Shown in pieces: positions 20,125 to 30,786 of a DNA stretch of 64,000 nt. Location of the stretch: NCBI RefSeq assembly GCF_037126465.1, contig NW_026999295.1:744001-808000 (forward strand), in the 5' to 3' direction. Positions within the stretch are counted from its first letter, which is position 1, and each line of letters begins with the position of its first letter. Under the pieces are notes generated by a model. The model was not told the DNA's origin. It worked only from the letters and a program-made list of their open reading frames with translations, and did no database searches. This DNA is from Ornithodoros turicata (taxonomy: Eukaryota > Arthropoda > Arachnida > Ixodida > Argasidae). Position numbers and translations under genes: made by a program.

Positions 20125-23100
20125 GCTTTTCCGCGACTGGATATATTGACGCTGGAGAGGTTAACGATAAACTGCCAGGAGAGAACGGCCAGCGCGAGGC
20201 TGCGTTGGGGGATGATCCTCGTCTTATTATAGGCAGCGGCGGTATCCGCCGACAGGAGCACGTCAGAAGCCAGGAATTTGAGCACGGCTACGACGTAAAC
20301 CCGGGCGCCTGCTCCCAGACGTTCCGCGAAATTGCCCTTGTGTAGACGCGATAAGAACGACTGAGGCCGAACTCGAGCACTCCTTTCATGGATCTATTTC
20401 TTTCACGTGCTAATTCTAGCTTTTCCACGACTTTATATGTTGACGCTGGAGAGGTTAACGATAAAGAGCCAGGAGAGAACGGCCAGCCCGGGGCGGTGAT
20501 GGGGGATGATCTTCGTGTCATTATAGGCAGCGGCGTTCACCGCCGACAGGGGCACATCAGAAGCCAGGAATGTGAGCACGACAACGAGGTAAACCCGGGC
20601 GCCTGCTCCCAGACGTTCGGCAAAATTAGCCTTGGGTAGGACGCGATAAGAAGGACGCAGGGCGAACTCGAGCACTCCTTTCATGAATCAATTTCTTTCG
20701 CTTGTTAATTCTAGCTTTTCCACGACTTCATATGTTGACACGGGAGAGGTTAACGACAAACTGCCAGGAGAGAACGGCGAGCCCGAGGCTGCGATAGGGG
20801 ATGATCCTTGTGTCATTATAGGCAGCGGCGTTGCCCGCCGACAGGAGCACGTCAGAGGCCAGGAATTTGAGCACGGCAACGACGTAAACCCGGGAGCCTG
20901 CTCCCGGAAATTGGGCAATATTGCCCTTGGGTAGACGCGATAAGAACGACGGAGGGCGAACTCGAGCACTCCTTTATTGGACCGGGTCTTCTTTCATTTC
21001 CTAATTCTAGCTTTTCCACGACTGGATATGTTGACGCTGGAGAGGTTAACGATAAACTGCCAGGAGAGAACGGCCAGCCCGAGGCGGCGATGGGGGATGA
21101 TCCTCGTCTCATTATAGGCAGCGGCGTTGCCCGCCGACAGGTGCACGTCAGAAGTCAGGAATTCGAACACGGCTACGACGTAAACTCGGGCGCCTGCTGC
21201 CAGACGTTCCGCGAAATTACCCTTGTGTAGACGCGATAAGAACGACTGAGGGCGAACTCGAGCACTCTTTTCATGGATCTATTTCTTTCACTTGCTAATT
21301 CTAGCTTTTCCAGGACTTGATATGTTGACACGGAAGAGGTTAACGACAAAGTGCCAGGAGAGAACGGCCAGCCCAAGGCTGCGATGGGGGATGATCTTTG
21401 TGTCATTATAGGCAGCGGCGTTGCCCGCCGACAGGAGCACGTGAGACGCCATGAATTTGAGCACGGCAACGGCGTAAACCCGGGCGCCTGCTCCCAGAAA
21501 TTGCGTAAAATTGCAGTTGGGTAGACGCGATAAGAACGACGGAGGGCAAACTCGAGCACTCCTTTATTGGACCGGGTCTTCTTTCATTTCCTAATTCTAG
21601 CTTTTCCACGACTGGATATGTTGACGCTGGTGAGGTTAACGATAAACTGCCACGAGAGAACGGCCAGCCCGAGGCAGCGATAGGGGATGATCCTCGTCTC
21701 ATTATAGGTAGCGGCGTTGCCCTGCGACAGGAGCACGCCAGGAGCCAGGAATTTGAGCACGGCTACGATGTAAACCCGGGCGCCTGCTCCCAAACGTTGG
21801 GCAAAATTCCCCTTGGGTGGGACGCGATAACAACGACCGAGGGCGAACTCGAACACTCCTTTCATGGATCTATTTCTTTCACTTTCTAATTCTAGCTTTT
21901 CCACGACTTGATATGTTGACGCTAGAGAGGTTAACGAGAAACTGCCAGGAGAGAACGGCCAGCCCCAGGCGGCGATGGGGGATGACCCTCGTCTCATTAC
22001 AGGCAGCGGCGTTGCCCTATGACAGGAGCACGCCAGAAGCCAGGAATTTGAGCACGGCTAAGATGTAAACCCGGGCGCCTGCTCTGAGATGTTCGGCAAA
22101 ATTGCCCTTGGGTAGACGCGATAAGAACGACCGAGGGCAAACTCGACCACTCCTTTCATGAATCTATTTTTTTCACTTGCTAATTCTAGCTTTTTCACGA
22201 TTTGATATGTTGACGCTGGAGAGGTTAACGAGAAACTGCCAGGAGAGAACGGCCAGCCCGAGGCGGCGATGAGGGATGACCCTCGTCTCATTATAGGCAG
22301 CGGCGTTGCCCTATCACAGGAGCACGCCAGAAGCCAGGAGTTTGAGCACGGCTACGATGTAAACCCTTGCGCCTGGCCCCAGACGTTGGGCAAAATTGCC
22401 TTTGTGTAGGACGCGATAACAACGACCGAGGGCGAACTCGAGCACTCCTTTCGCGGATCTATATCTTTCACCTGCTAACTCTAGCTTTTCCACGACTTGA
22501 TATGTGAACGCTAGACAGGTTAACGATAAACTGCCAGGAGAGAACGGCCAGCCCGAGGCGGCGATGGGGGATGATCCTCTCTCATTATAGGCGGTGGCGT
22601 TGCCCAATGACAGGAGCACGCCAGAAGCCAGGAATTTGAGCACGGCTACGATGTAAACCCTTGCGCCTGCTCCCAGACGTTGGGCAAAATTGCCCATGGG
22701 TAGGACGCGATAACAACGACCGAGGCCGAACTCGAGCACTCCTTTCATGGATATATTTCTTTCACTTGCTAATTCTAGCTTTTCCACGACTTGATATGTT
22801 GACGCTAGAGAGGTTAACGAGAAACTGCCAGGAAAGAACGGCCAGCCCGAGTCGGCGATGGGGGATGATCCTCGTCTCATTATAGGCAGCGGCGTTGCCC
22901 TATGACTGGAGCACGCCGGGAGCCAGGAATTTGAGCACGGCTACGATGTAAACCCGGGCGCCTGCTCCCAGACGTTGGGCAAAATTGCCCTTGGGTAGGA
23001 CGCGATAACAACGAGCGAGAGCGAATTCGAGCACTCCTTTCATGGATCTATTTCTTTCACTTTCTAATTCTAGCTTTTCCACGACTTGATATGTTGACGC

Positions 23101-23406
23101 TAGAGAGGTTAACGAGAAACTGCGAGGAGAGAACGGCCAGCCCCAGGCGGCGATGGGGGATGACCTTCGTCTCATTACAGGCAGCGGCGTTGCCCTATGA
23201 CAGGAGCACGCCAGAAGCCAGGAATTTGAGCACGGCTAAGATGTAAACCCGGGCGCCTGCTCTCAGATGTTCGGCAAAATTGCCCTTGGGTAGGACGCGA
23301 TAACAACGACCGAGGGCGAACTCGAGCACTCCTTTCATGGATCTATTTCTTTCACTTTCTAATTCTAGCTTTTCCACGACTTGATATGTTGACGCTAGAG
23401 AGGTTA
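20125..23406. repeat. ~295-bp satellite, block A (about 11 units)
   Basis: TTAACG recurs at 20161, 20455, 20750 and 21046, giving a 294-296-bp period. Unit landmarks are GGAGAGGTTAACGATAAAC, GAGAACGGCCAGCC, GGGGGATGATCCTCGTCTC, ATTATAGGCAGCGGCG, AACCCGGGCGCCTGCTCC, GACGCGATAA and CTAATTCTAGCTTTTCC. Some units carry ATCTATTTCTTTCAC and others a longer CCGGGTCTTCTT variant. The many overlapping open frames on both strands follow from the repetition and are not annotated. The block ends inside GAGAGGTTA, where the 7.4-kb element begins. Confidence 0.95.
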
Positions 23407-23659
23407 GTCCGTATCCACCAACTTACTTAAACTATCGGTTTAGTGACGTCGGGTTTAAATCAATCACGTGAGACTTTCGTTCGCCAATCCTGGATCACCA
23501 CCCCATGCTCTACCACCTGCTGCTGTGAAGCCTATGGCGGCGCACATAGCGAGCTTCCTGCACAGCGCATGCGCATTTCACCAGAGTCTGCCAGAAGCGA
23601 TGGTAGCCGGTAGGCCTAATCCCCGGTTCACAAAGAATTTTTCATCAAATCTTGGGTAA

Positions 23660-25415
23660 GTTTCGATTAATATAGTTACTAGAAGCGCCCAGGAGACAGA
23701 TTTGATCACAATGGGAGGAATATTTGCCTCAAATGTTCCATTTCGATCATCCACCCAAGCTACTTAAACTGGTGGTTTAAGCCCCATGCATTTGAATAGG
23801 ACGTATTTTAAACTAGGGGAGGGGCTAGTTTAACATCGGTCTAAGTATACGTTGCAACTACTGTGGACGTGTGTGTTGAAAAAACTATCGCAGATTGGTT
23901 GCGGTAGGTGATGTTGCACTAATTCGAAGTTAACTGGTAAAAATTAAGCAGAATCGTTTTAAATGCACGGTTAGTAAACAAAAACGGCGTAACGCTTGAC
24001 CGGGGGTACGAAATGCATCTGTTGTTTTTAGAAGGCGCTATTGCGAACTTTTGCATGACAAACGTAAAAAGCACCGTCAAAGTGTGGTCAAAGAGAGTGA
24101 CATCGACATGTGCCAATGGACAAAATCCATATACCAATCCAAGGGACCGAGAGAGCGTGCGGATGGCCGAACGCCAATGTGCATCTTCAAAAACAAAGCA
24201 TAAGTAGTGCTGGCGCTTATTATGAGCGTCATCTCCTGTGATACACACTGTAAGCACCCCTGTCATTGTACAGTAAGAGCGATAACATGCTAGATGGCTG
24301 TTGCGAGCCCCGATGGAGAAATTGAGGGGCGTTATCCAGCATGCTTATCAACCATCCCAGTATCATCTCTTCGCAGCGTATCTAATCTCCAGAGACATTT
24401 AACAGTGCAATAGGACTGATCATAAAGTGCATTAGCGTCTTGCAGCTGTTGTGTTGGTGCTATCAAGGCATGGAGATATTGCATGTTGTTGCACTACACT
24501 GAACACGAAGCAGATTTTACGTTCCCCGATTATGAAAATACCGGGGCAAAAGCTGAGGAGGTCCCCAGTTCCCCTGGATTCACATGCAAGCATAGATGAA
24601 ACTGAAACGTGTGTTTTACTTATTTCAGCATGCCACAGCAGAACAGACCAATGAAAATCTGTTATTCGGGTATCGTGTTGCCACTGCTACATTAGAAAAC
24701 ATTCAAAGGGACAGCTGCTTACTTGTACATTGATTTATCATTTGGTAACAGTAGATGTGCTTTTGTAGGGCTGCTTCTGCAAACGGCACTACACAGCAAT
24801 GTGCTAAAGGAGGCTGCAAACCTTTTGGAAGCATCATTACTATTGCAGGTACATAACCATGACCAATCACTGACAGCTTTTCTGCATTGTATAAGCACAT
24901 ATATTCTGGAGATCCTCTCTTGAAAATTTCTGCTATGGACTCATTCATGACAACAACTTTGTATTCGTGAGCTTTTTGTTTATATTCAGACAATAAAGGC
25001 TATTACGTAGTTCCACGAGGATGACTTTTTTCATAGAAGCGTGCACTCTGGATATCCTGCTCAATTAGTTGTCAAGGTCACATGAGAACATAAGTGAGCA
25101 ATAGCGCACAAGGAAAAAAAAATCCTTGCTACATTCCACATGCTGACTCCACCAATATATATGAGGTGTCGTACTGCAGTACGTTTGAATTGCACAGGAA
25201 TAAAGGGCACTGCGTACAGAAACTTTGAAGCTCTCTTGCTCCCATTGAACTGCACTTAAAGTTGAAAATTAGATCAACTGCAATTACTGCATATAGCACC
25301 TTCCAGATGAATATAACAAAACATAGGCTACAGACTCATCAATAGATAGTATTGACAATTATAATAGGAGTCATCTGGTTCATGCAACATCAAAATGGAA
25401 ATGTCGTTCCCCCAT
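23660..25415. other. interior of the TIR element, nothing recognised
   Basis: A GGGTAAGTTT donor-like site at about 23654 follows a short GC-rich frame. Frames at 23919-24266(-) and 24703-24993(-) have no recognisable domain. A TTAAACTGGTGGTTTAA palindromic phrase at 23764 resembles the subterminal sequence. Confidence 0.35.
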
Positions 25416-25795
25416 ACTGCAGCATGAGCGCATGGATAAATTGTACATGGCCACATGACAGTTGTCAACTACTTAAAAGAAAGTTAGCTTGCGTTGACAT
25501 GGGTACAGATTTGTCCAGCCAGTGCAGCCGTTTATATCCACACTGAGCACACGAGCACATGGAAGAACATGCACCCATGTTAACAGTAGCTATCGTTCTT
25601 TTACGTTACTGACAGCTGCCGTATGGATGCATAGTTTATTTCTGTGCTCATGTGTTAAGCGTGGATATAGACGACAGTAGTAAAGCAGGGTAAACAAGCA
25701 CCCATGTTACACTAGCTCTCCTCCTTTTACGTCGTTGATAGCTGTCATATGGCCACAAAGTTTATTCATGTGCTCATCTGTTCAGTGTGAATACA
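25416..25795. repeat. three-segment diverged foldback
   Basis: About 110 bp at 25556-25672 (GCACCCATGTTAACAG ... GTGCTCATGTG) recurs in direct orientation at 25690-25795. It also appears inverted and more diverged at 25416-25545 (TGTACATGGCCACATGACAG ... TTGACATGGGTACA). It looks like an old inverted-repeat transposon with one duplicated arm. Confidence 0.5.
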
Positions 25796-25993
25796 GCGCT
25801 AAACAAAAAATGGTGTCCCTTTTGTGTCTCCTGAAGCTCAAGGCTTTTCTTTCAAGCAAAAATGTACGCATGCTGTTCTGCATCATTTTGTGAGCAGGAC
25901 TGTTAAAAATTACTCGACGCACTGCAGCTTTACACTGGCGTGATCTGTGCACTCTTTTTGTGTAGCCTCATATCCTGTACCGGTAAATCTTAA

Positions 25994-26173
25994 ACGTGAA
26001 CATGCTTGACACAGGTGTGCCTGGTTGGGTAGAAACTGAGCAGGATCAACGTGGCTCCAACCAAAGTTAGCCCTGTTAGTTCGTCACCCCTGAAGAAGGA
26101 GCCGGTTTGGCTCCGAAACGTCGGGACCCCTCTTTCGAGCTAACTTTGGTTGGAGCCATGTTGATCCTGTTGA
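25994..26173. mobile_element. 180-bp foldback element with CGAAACGTCGGG motif
   Basis: Inverted arms CAGGATCAACGTGGCTCC... (26041-26071) and ...GGAGCCATGTTGATCCTG (26137-26167) flank a centre with GAAGGAGCCGG and GGCTCCGAAACGTCGGGA. The whole is flanked by a perfect direct repeat GGTAAATCTTAA (25982-25993, 26174-26185), a 12-bp target duplication. No coding content and no poly-A. Confidence 0.7.
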
Positions 26174-26185
26174 GGTAAATCTTAA

Positions 26186-27687
26186 GAATCGAAAAAGACA
26201 TCCCTATGGAATCATGCCACATGATTTATCATATACACCTGCATCCACATTGCAACCATGCTTCTATTCATCGGAAATGCCACAATACATACCTCTAATT
26301 GTAATCGGAAAATTTATTGACGGTAACAACACGCAACATACAACACACCCGAAACACTACCCTCTAATTTGGCTGTGTTGTGCATGTCTTCAACGTGTTC
26401 TGAATAGCTGAGTTACAAAATAGTGAACCAAACCAATATCCTGCTAATATGCATATGTAGTACATCACTTTACCTTCAATTATGTTACAACTTGTTCTCC
26501 TTGCACTAGGTCAGGTGCATGCTAAGTGTCCACGGTTTTTGCTGTATGACGTGTCCTGTACATTGGTACTCTCATTTCACACCAGCTCTCCTCTTCCTTG
26601 ACTCGCACTCCACCCATAAATGTACAGCAGTGAGTGGAGAATAAACAGAATATGGGCATACTACGGTCACAAAGTTCTGGTGTAACTAAGAATGTGTCAT
26701 CAGCATCATGACAAATGATTCTAAGATCTATGGACCTGTCATTCGAAACAGTGCCTGAATGCTGTTGCAATACAAGATACCACGTACATACATTTACTGT
26801 TGGAAAGCCTTCCCATCATCACCAGGAGAATATGTGGCGTCTCGTCCACACTGCTTTCACTGCATGACTGGCACCAAATGCCTGTGACGTATGATTGTAT
26901 ATGTGTCAAACCTGATTATTTATTTTGTTTCAGGTAAGCCGTTCTTGAATGCCATATGTGAAGAAAATAATTGCTATACAAATTTATTGCTATTCAAATA
27001 TGTGACTGGCATTAGCTTAGGCACACCATGCCATGCCCCACAAAAAACATGTCTGTGTAAGAGCTAGCTTCACCATAGGTTCAGAAATCTTGTGGTTGTG
27101 TGTGTGGAATTTTTCATTTCTTTTTAATGGGAAAATCACACTACTACCTACTGTTTCTTTTTAGAAACGCCCCCTCCCCACACATTTTCTATGGCACTCT
27201 TAGGGGTGCTAAAGTTCAGTAAAGTAGACTAAAGTAGTTACATGCTCTTCTTGTGTGCCAACGTAATGCATATTGCCAGAATCTGTGAAACTGTTGCTTT
27301 GGGTGCTGGTATCTTGCAAACCATCTCCCATATGACATGTATTAATTACCAGAAGTTGCCTGAAGACTCTGCATGTCCACCACTCATTACTGAAGTTAGG
27401 TGGTTAGTCATGCAGAGGCATCTACATTATTTTACCACGAATTCAGCATTGTGTCCCATAAATCTTCTCCCAGGCTTTGTCCTTGATAATACAGTACACC
27501 ATGCTCACTACATTAAACTGTTCAGTTGCATAGATTTGTGCTGACACAACTGGATCAATATGTCGGCTTCTGCAAAGTGACAACTACCAATGTGGCTAAA
27601 AAAATAACTGAAATTGCAGAAGAAAGATATACAATCATGTAAATTTTAATAAAAGTAATACAGCACATTGTGGCTAAGATGCACATG
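26186..27687. other. interior of the TIR element, nothing recognised
   Basis: About 1.5 kb of AT-rich DNA. The open frames at 26522-26770(-) and 27242-27544(+) show no domain I can name. Confidence 0.35.
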
Positions 27688-28073
27688 ATTTCAACGAAGA
27701 AAGATGAAAGTCACTGAAAAGGTTAGCCAGCTGTAGGACTCGAACCCACATCTTCTGGATTGCCGGTCCAGGGCTCTACCAATTGAGCTAAGCTAACACG
27801 CCTTCTCAGCGATTTCCAGGGTGCGTCATCTGAAGGGACAAACCAGTCACTCTCTCTCACTCATCCTCCTTTCACTCTTACATTTTTGCTCACTCATACA
27901 CACATTCGTACGACAGGGATCGACGCAAGCGGCAACTGTTGTGGGTTCGAGTCCTGCAGCTGGCTAACCTTTTCAGTGACTTTCTTCTTTCTTCGTTAAT
28001 TTCTTAGGCAATTTGAGGCTTTGTATGTATTTGTCCCTTCTATGTTGTTCCAGCCTCAGAACATCAGTTCTCT
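27688..28073. mobile_element. SINE inverted dimer
   Basis: The left half (27688 to about 27830) is a minus-strand SINE with a complete tRNA-like head. The right half (27941-28073) is a plus-strand copy of the 3' part (GTGGGTTCGAGTCCTGCAGC, then the CAGTGACTTTC...AATTTGAGGC tail). A CTCT-rich spacer separates them. The fragment at 9617-9770 is the same family. Confidence 0.6.
27722..27797 (-). ncRNA. tRNA-like SINE head (not a functional tRNA gene)
   Basis: The 76-nt sequence folds as a cloverleaf: GTTAGCT pairs with GGCTAAC, the A-box is TAGCTCAATTGGTAGAGC, the anticodon stem is CTGGA/TCCAG and the B-box is GGTTCGAGTCC. The loop CCGGCAA would give a GGC (Ala-type) anticodon but lacks U33. 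It is followed directly by the SINE body, so it is best read as a Pol III promoter. Confidence 0.65.
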
Positions 28074-28080
28074 CATGATT

Positions 28081-28660
28081 TCAAGTTGCATCCTTTTCTT
28101 TGTATAAGCTTATTTGCATTGCGTCCAATTTTCCACTGTAGACTTCCCCTTACGGTATGATACAGATCAATATAGAAAGCGAGCAGACAATAATCAGTGC
28201 TGCTGTTTGCTGTAGCACTGAGATTTTATGCTAGAATGAGCATCTCTAGGTGTGCCTTGCTGTAGTATTCCACTGTGTTGTTTCTCAAGAAATAGCACAA
28301 TCTCTCAGTACAAAGGTGCACAGTCAAACTGCATAACCACACAGTGCAGAAATGCAGCCTGTGCAAAAATTTTTCATAGCTTTATCATCTGTGTAAATGA
28401 AAATTAGTCGAAGCAGGCCACAAATACGGATGATACAAACATGTAAGCCTCAAACGCCCAGTTGCTGAGTTGCTTGAATCATCGTCTGTATTTCAGGATG
28501 CCTGCAATCCAGTAAAGCATGGAAAACTGGGAATAGTCTGAGAACTATTGCATGACTGGAAAACTAGAAAAAATGTCAAGAAAGCGGTGAAGAGCTGCTG
28601 AAGTAAAAATTCCCTAAATAAGTTTACACAATTGTAGAAGTGCAAGGGTGCAGGCGAGCT
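28081..28660. other. interior of the TIR element, nothing recognised
   Basis: Unique-looking AT-rich sequence without motifs. Confidence 0.35.
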
Positions 28661-28666
28661 GGTACA

Positions 28667-28814
28667 TTGTAAAAACGACGATAAAACCAGAGACACGGAA
28701 CAGAAAAAAGACAACACGACACGTTCTCAAACGAGATTACACGTTCTCAAACGAGAACGTGTCGTGTTGTCTTTTTTCTGTTCCGTGTCTCTGGTTTTAT
28801 CGTCGTTTTTACAA
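28667..28814. repeat. perfect 62-bp inverted repeat (hairpin) with 24-bp loop
   Basis: The left arm 28667-28728 (starts TTGTAAAAACGACGATAAAA) and the right arm 28753-28814 are exact reverse complements by eye. The loop itself contains ACGTTCTCAAACGAG, a repeat of the arm tip. See the matching finding. Confidence 0.9.
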
Positions 28815-30480
28815 TTGTACAATGGCGATTATCTTTCTCATGGCATCACACAGGCCTCTTATGTCATTTCACAGTCAAAGTTGAGTGATCTGTGTAAGAG
28901 TGAAGTGATAACTGTAACTGCATCGCTATGCAAATTCTTTCGTAAATTAAAAAAAAAGCCTGAGCCTGAGTGATTTCAAAGATCGTAGTGAATGATGCAG
29001 TCGTCGTCCTTCTGTCCACGTCTCTTTGCTGTGGAATGAATTCGTACCAACTACCCCACCTTCATACGCTTGTTTAGTGCATGATGTAATGTTGGCAGCC
29101 GTATTATAGCATAGCATGAGCTCTGGGGAGTTTTTAGACATTGGTGATGGTGATGGTTTGGCATGTAATGGTGCTATGATAATGCCAGTGAAATTGCTTA
29201 CAATGCCAGTATGGAGTCGAGAGAGAAGTTTGTAAAGAATGAACATGGAAAAAGAGATAAGTCCCCAACCAGGTGTGTAAAAGTGTTTCCTGAATAATAT
29301 ATGGCTTTGAACAAATAAGCTCAACACAATTATTGAACAAAATGGCAGCTCAGGCTTGTTTCTGGCTGATGTTGCAGCTGTTGTTGTGTGTGTTTTCTTT
29401 GGTCCTTTCCTGTTTGCTTCATCCTTGAAACACCACTATTGAAACCGGTATAAGATATCCTTCTTTACAAGGTATTTGGTTCATTTTAACATCTGTATTT
29501 TGTGTACACGGTCTCAATAAACTACAAATTCTGAATGGCTCGGATGCAGTGTAATGGCATTAAAGTGTGGCCGTTTATTTTAGCAATTATTACGTCTGTG
29601 ATGTCAAGTGCATCATAGCAGATGACAAGTGACATGACAAGGACAAATATATACATTAGGTATGTTCCCATTGTGTGAAATTTCATCAGAGCAAGAGACA
29701 GTCGCAACGTAATGATGTATCTTTGTTTGCTGAACAGAACAATCAATTTAGTGCTTAATGATTTGTACAATAATCTTATATGCTGAAATGCAGAAATAAA
29801 GGAGGTCAGAGGTAAGCACAGCACCGCACTAACAGGGGTGACGACACTGGCAACTTCGACGCTCACAAGCAGGGACGCCCTGGGTAACTGATGAAAACAG
29901 CGCTAAACAAACAAAGAAAAAAAACACACACACATGACGAGGACGTAAACAAGGCAGCACCATGAGTACGTTTTCCGTAGGAGTCACACTCCAAAGAAAC
30001 ACAGCCAACAAAGAAATGTTCTAACGCGTTGCAGCTTTGTGACACGTTGAAAGTACCACGTCGAGTTATGCGTATGGGAGTCACCTGCACGTTAAGGTCA
30101 CCCTTGCATCAGTGTTCTTTCTGTTTACATAGCCTACAGTGATCAAGCACTTGTACACACGTTGCGAACATGATATCAGGCTCGAAAGCGTATAAAAAAG
30201 ACTCTGCTGGAATGCCCCATCAATCGAGAGGCTATCTTGATCGTCGCAGTTCACCACACAGGCCGCACAACAGACAATAAAAAAGCGATGATCGATGCGG
30301 ATGACGTTATTAAACGCATCCACAATCGACGACCGAACACCGACAAAAGCACAACAATCACCTGCGCGAGGATACCTACTGCTGCCTTTCAAATAACATG
30401 GCAAACGCTCTCTTTTTAGCGACCATATCAACTTATCAAGAGCTTGTCATTCACAAATACAGAGGTAGGCATAACGCATA
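28815..30480. other. interior of the TIR element, nothing recognised
   Basis: Frames such as 30081-30431(-) have no recognisable domain. From about 30480 to 30780 the DNA turns GC/CpG-richer next to the right TIR, as a promoter might, with no identified gene. Confidence 0.35.
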
Positions 30481-30786
30481 ACCGACGATTACCGACACCC
30501 CGATCCGCAACCACCTGCAGCAGCGCCAGCGCCGCCTGAACTTTTCTTCCGTTAACATCATAATCAAAAAAACAAACGTTCCCGCCATACGGGAGCCTTC
30601 CTCTTCACAATCCTGTCGTCTGCTACGTTCTCCCTCCCCTCAACCATCTCGTGCCAATGTTAATAGTGCACATGCGTTGTGGTCACCCTTTGGTCAACCG
30701 CTCTTCATAGCCGGAGAGATCGCGTGATCGATTTAAACCCGACGTCACTAAACCAATGGTTCAAGTCGGCTGGTGAATACGGACTC

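Larger units (their letters stand above)
23407..30786. mobile_element. 7,380-bp terminal-inverted-repeat element inserted in the satellite
   Basis: The left end GTCCGTATCCACCAACTT...GTTTAGTGACGTCGGG is mirrored at the right end by CCCGACGTCACTAAAC...GGTGAATACGGACTC over ~62 bp. TTA flanks both sides (23404-23406, 30787-30789), and the satellite unit resumes in phase. A 3-bp TTA duplication and a GAGTCCGTATTC-type terminus fit the PIF/Harbinger superfamily. The left end lacks the first two bases (GA). I found no DDE transposase or Myb-like frame inside; the interior holds unassigned AT-rich DNA, SINE parts and foldbacks. It could be non-autonomous or have a degraded or intron-broken gene. Confidence 0.75.

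Noticed and set aside
26522..26770. Possible Harbinger transposase exon in the 7.4-kb element
   Set aside because: A short IICHDADD phrase looked suggestive, but no other DDE or HTH block surrounds it in any frame.
27722..27797. Functional tRNA-Ala gene
   Set aside because: It lacks U33, is followed directly by a SINE body, and related truncated copies occur at 9617-9770 and 27941-28073.
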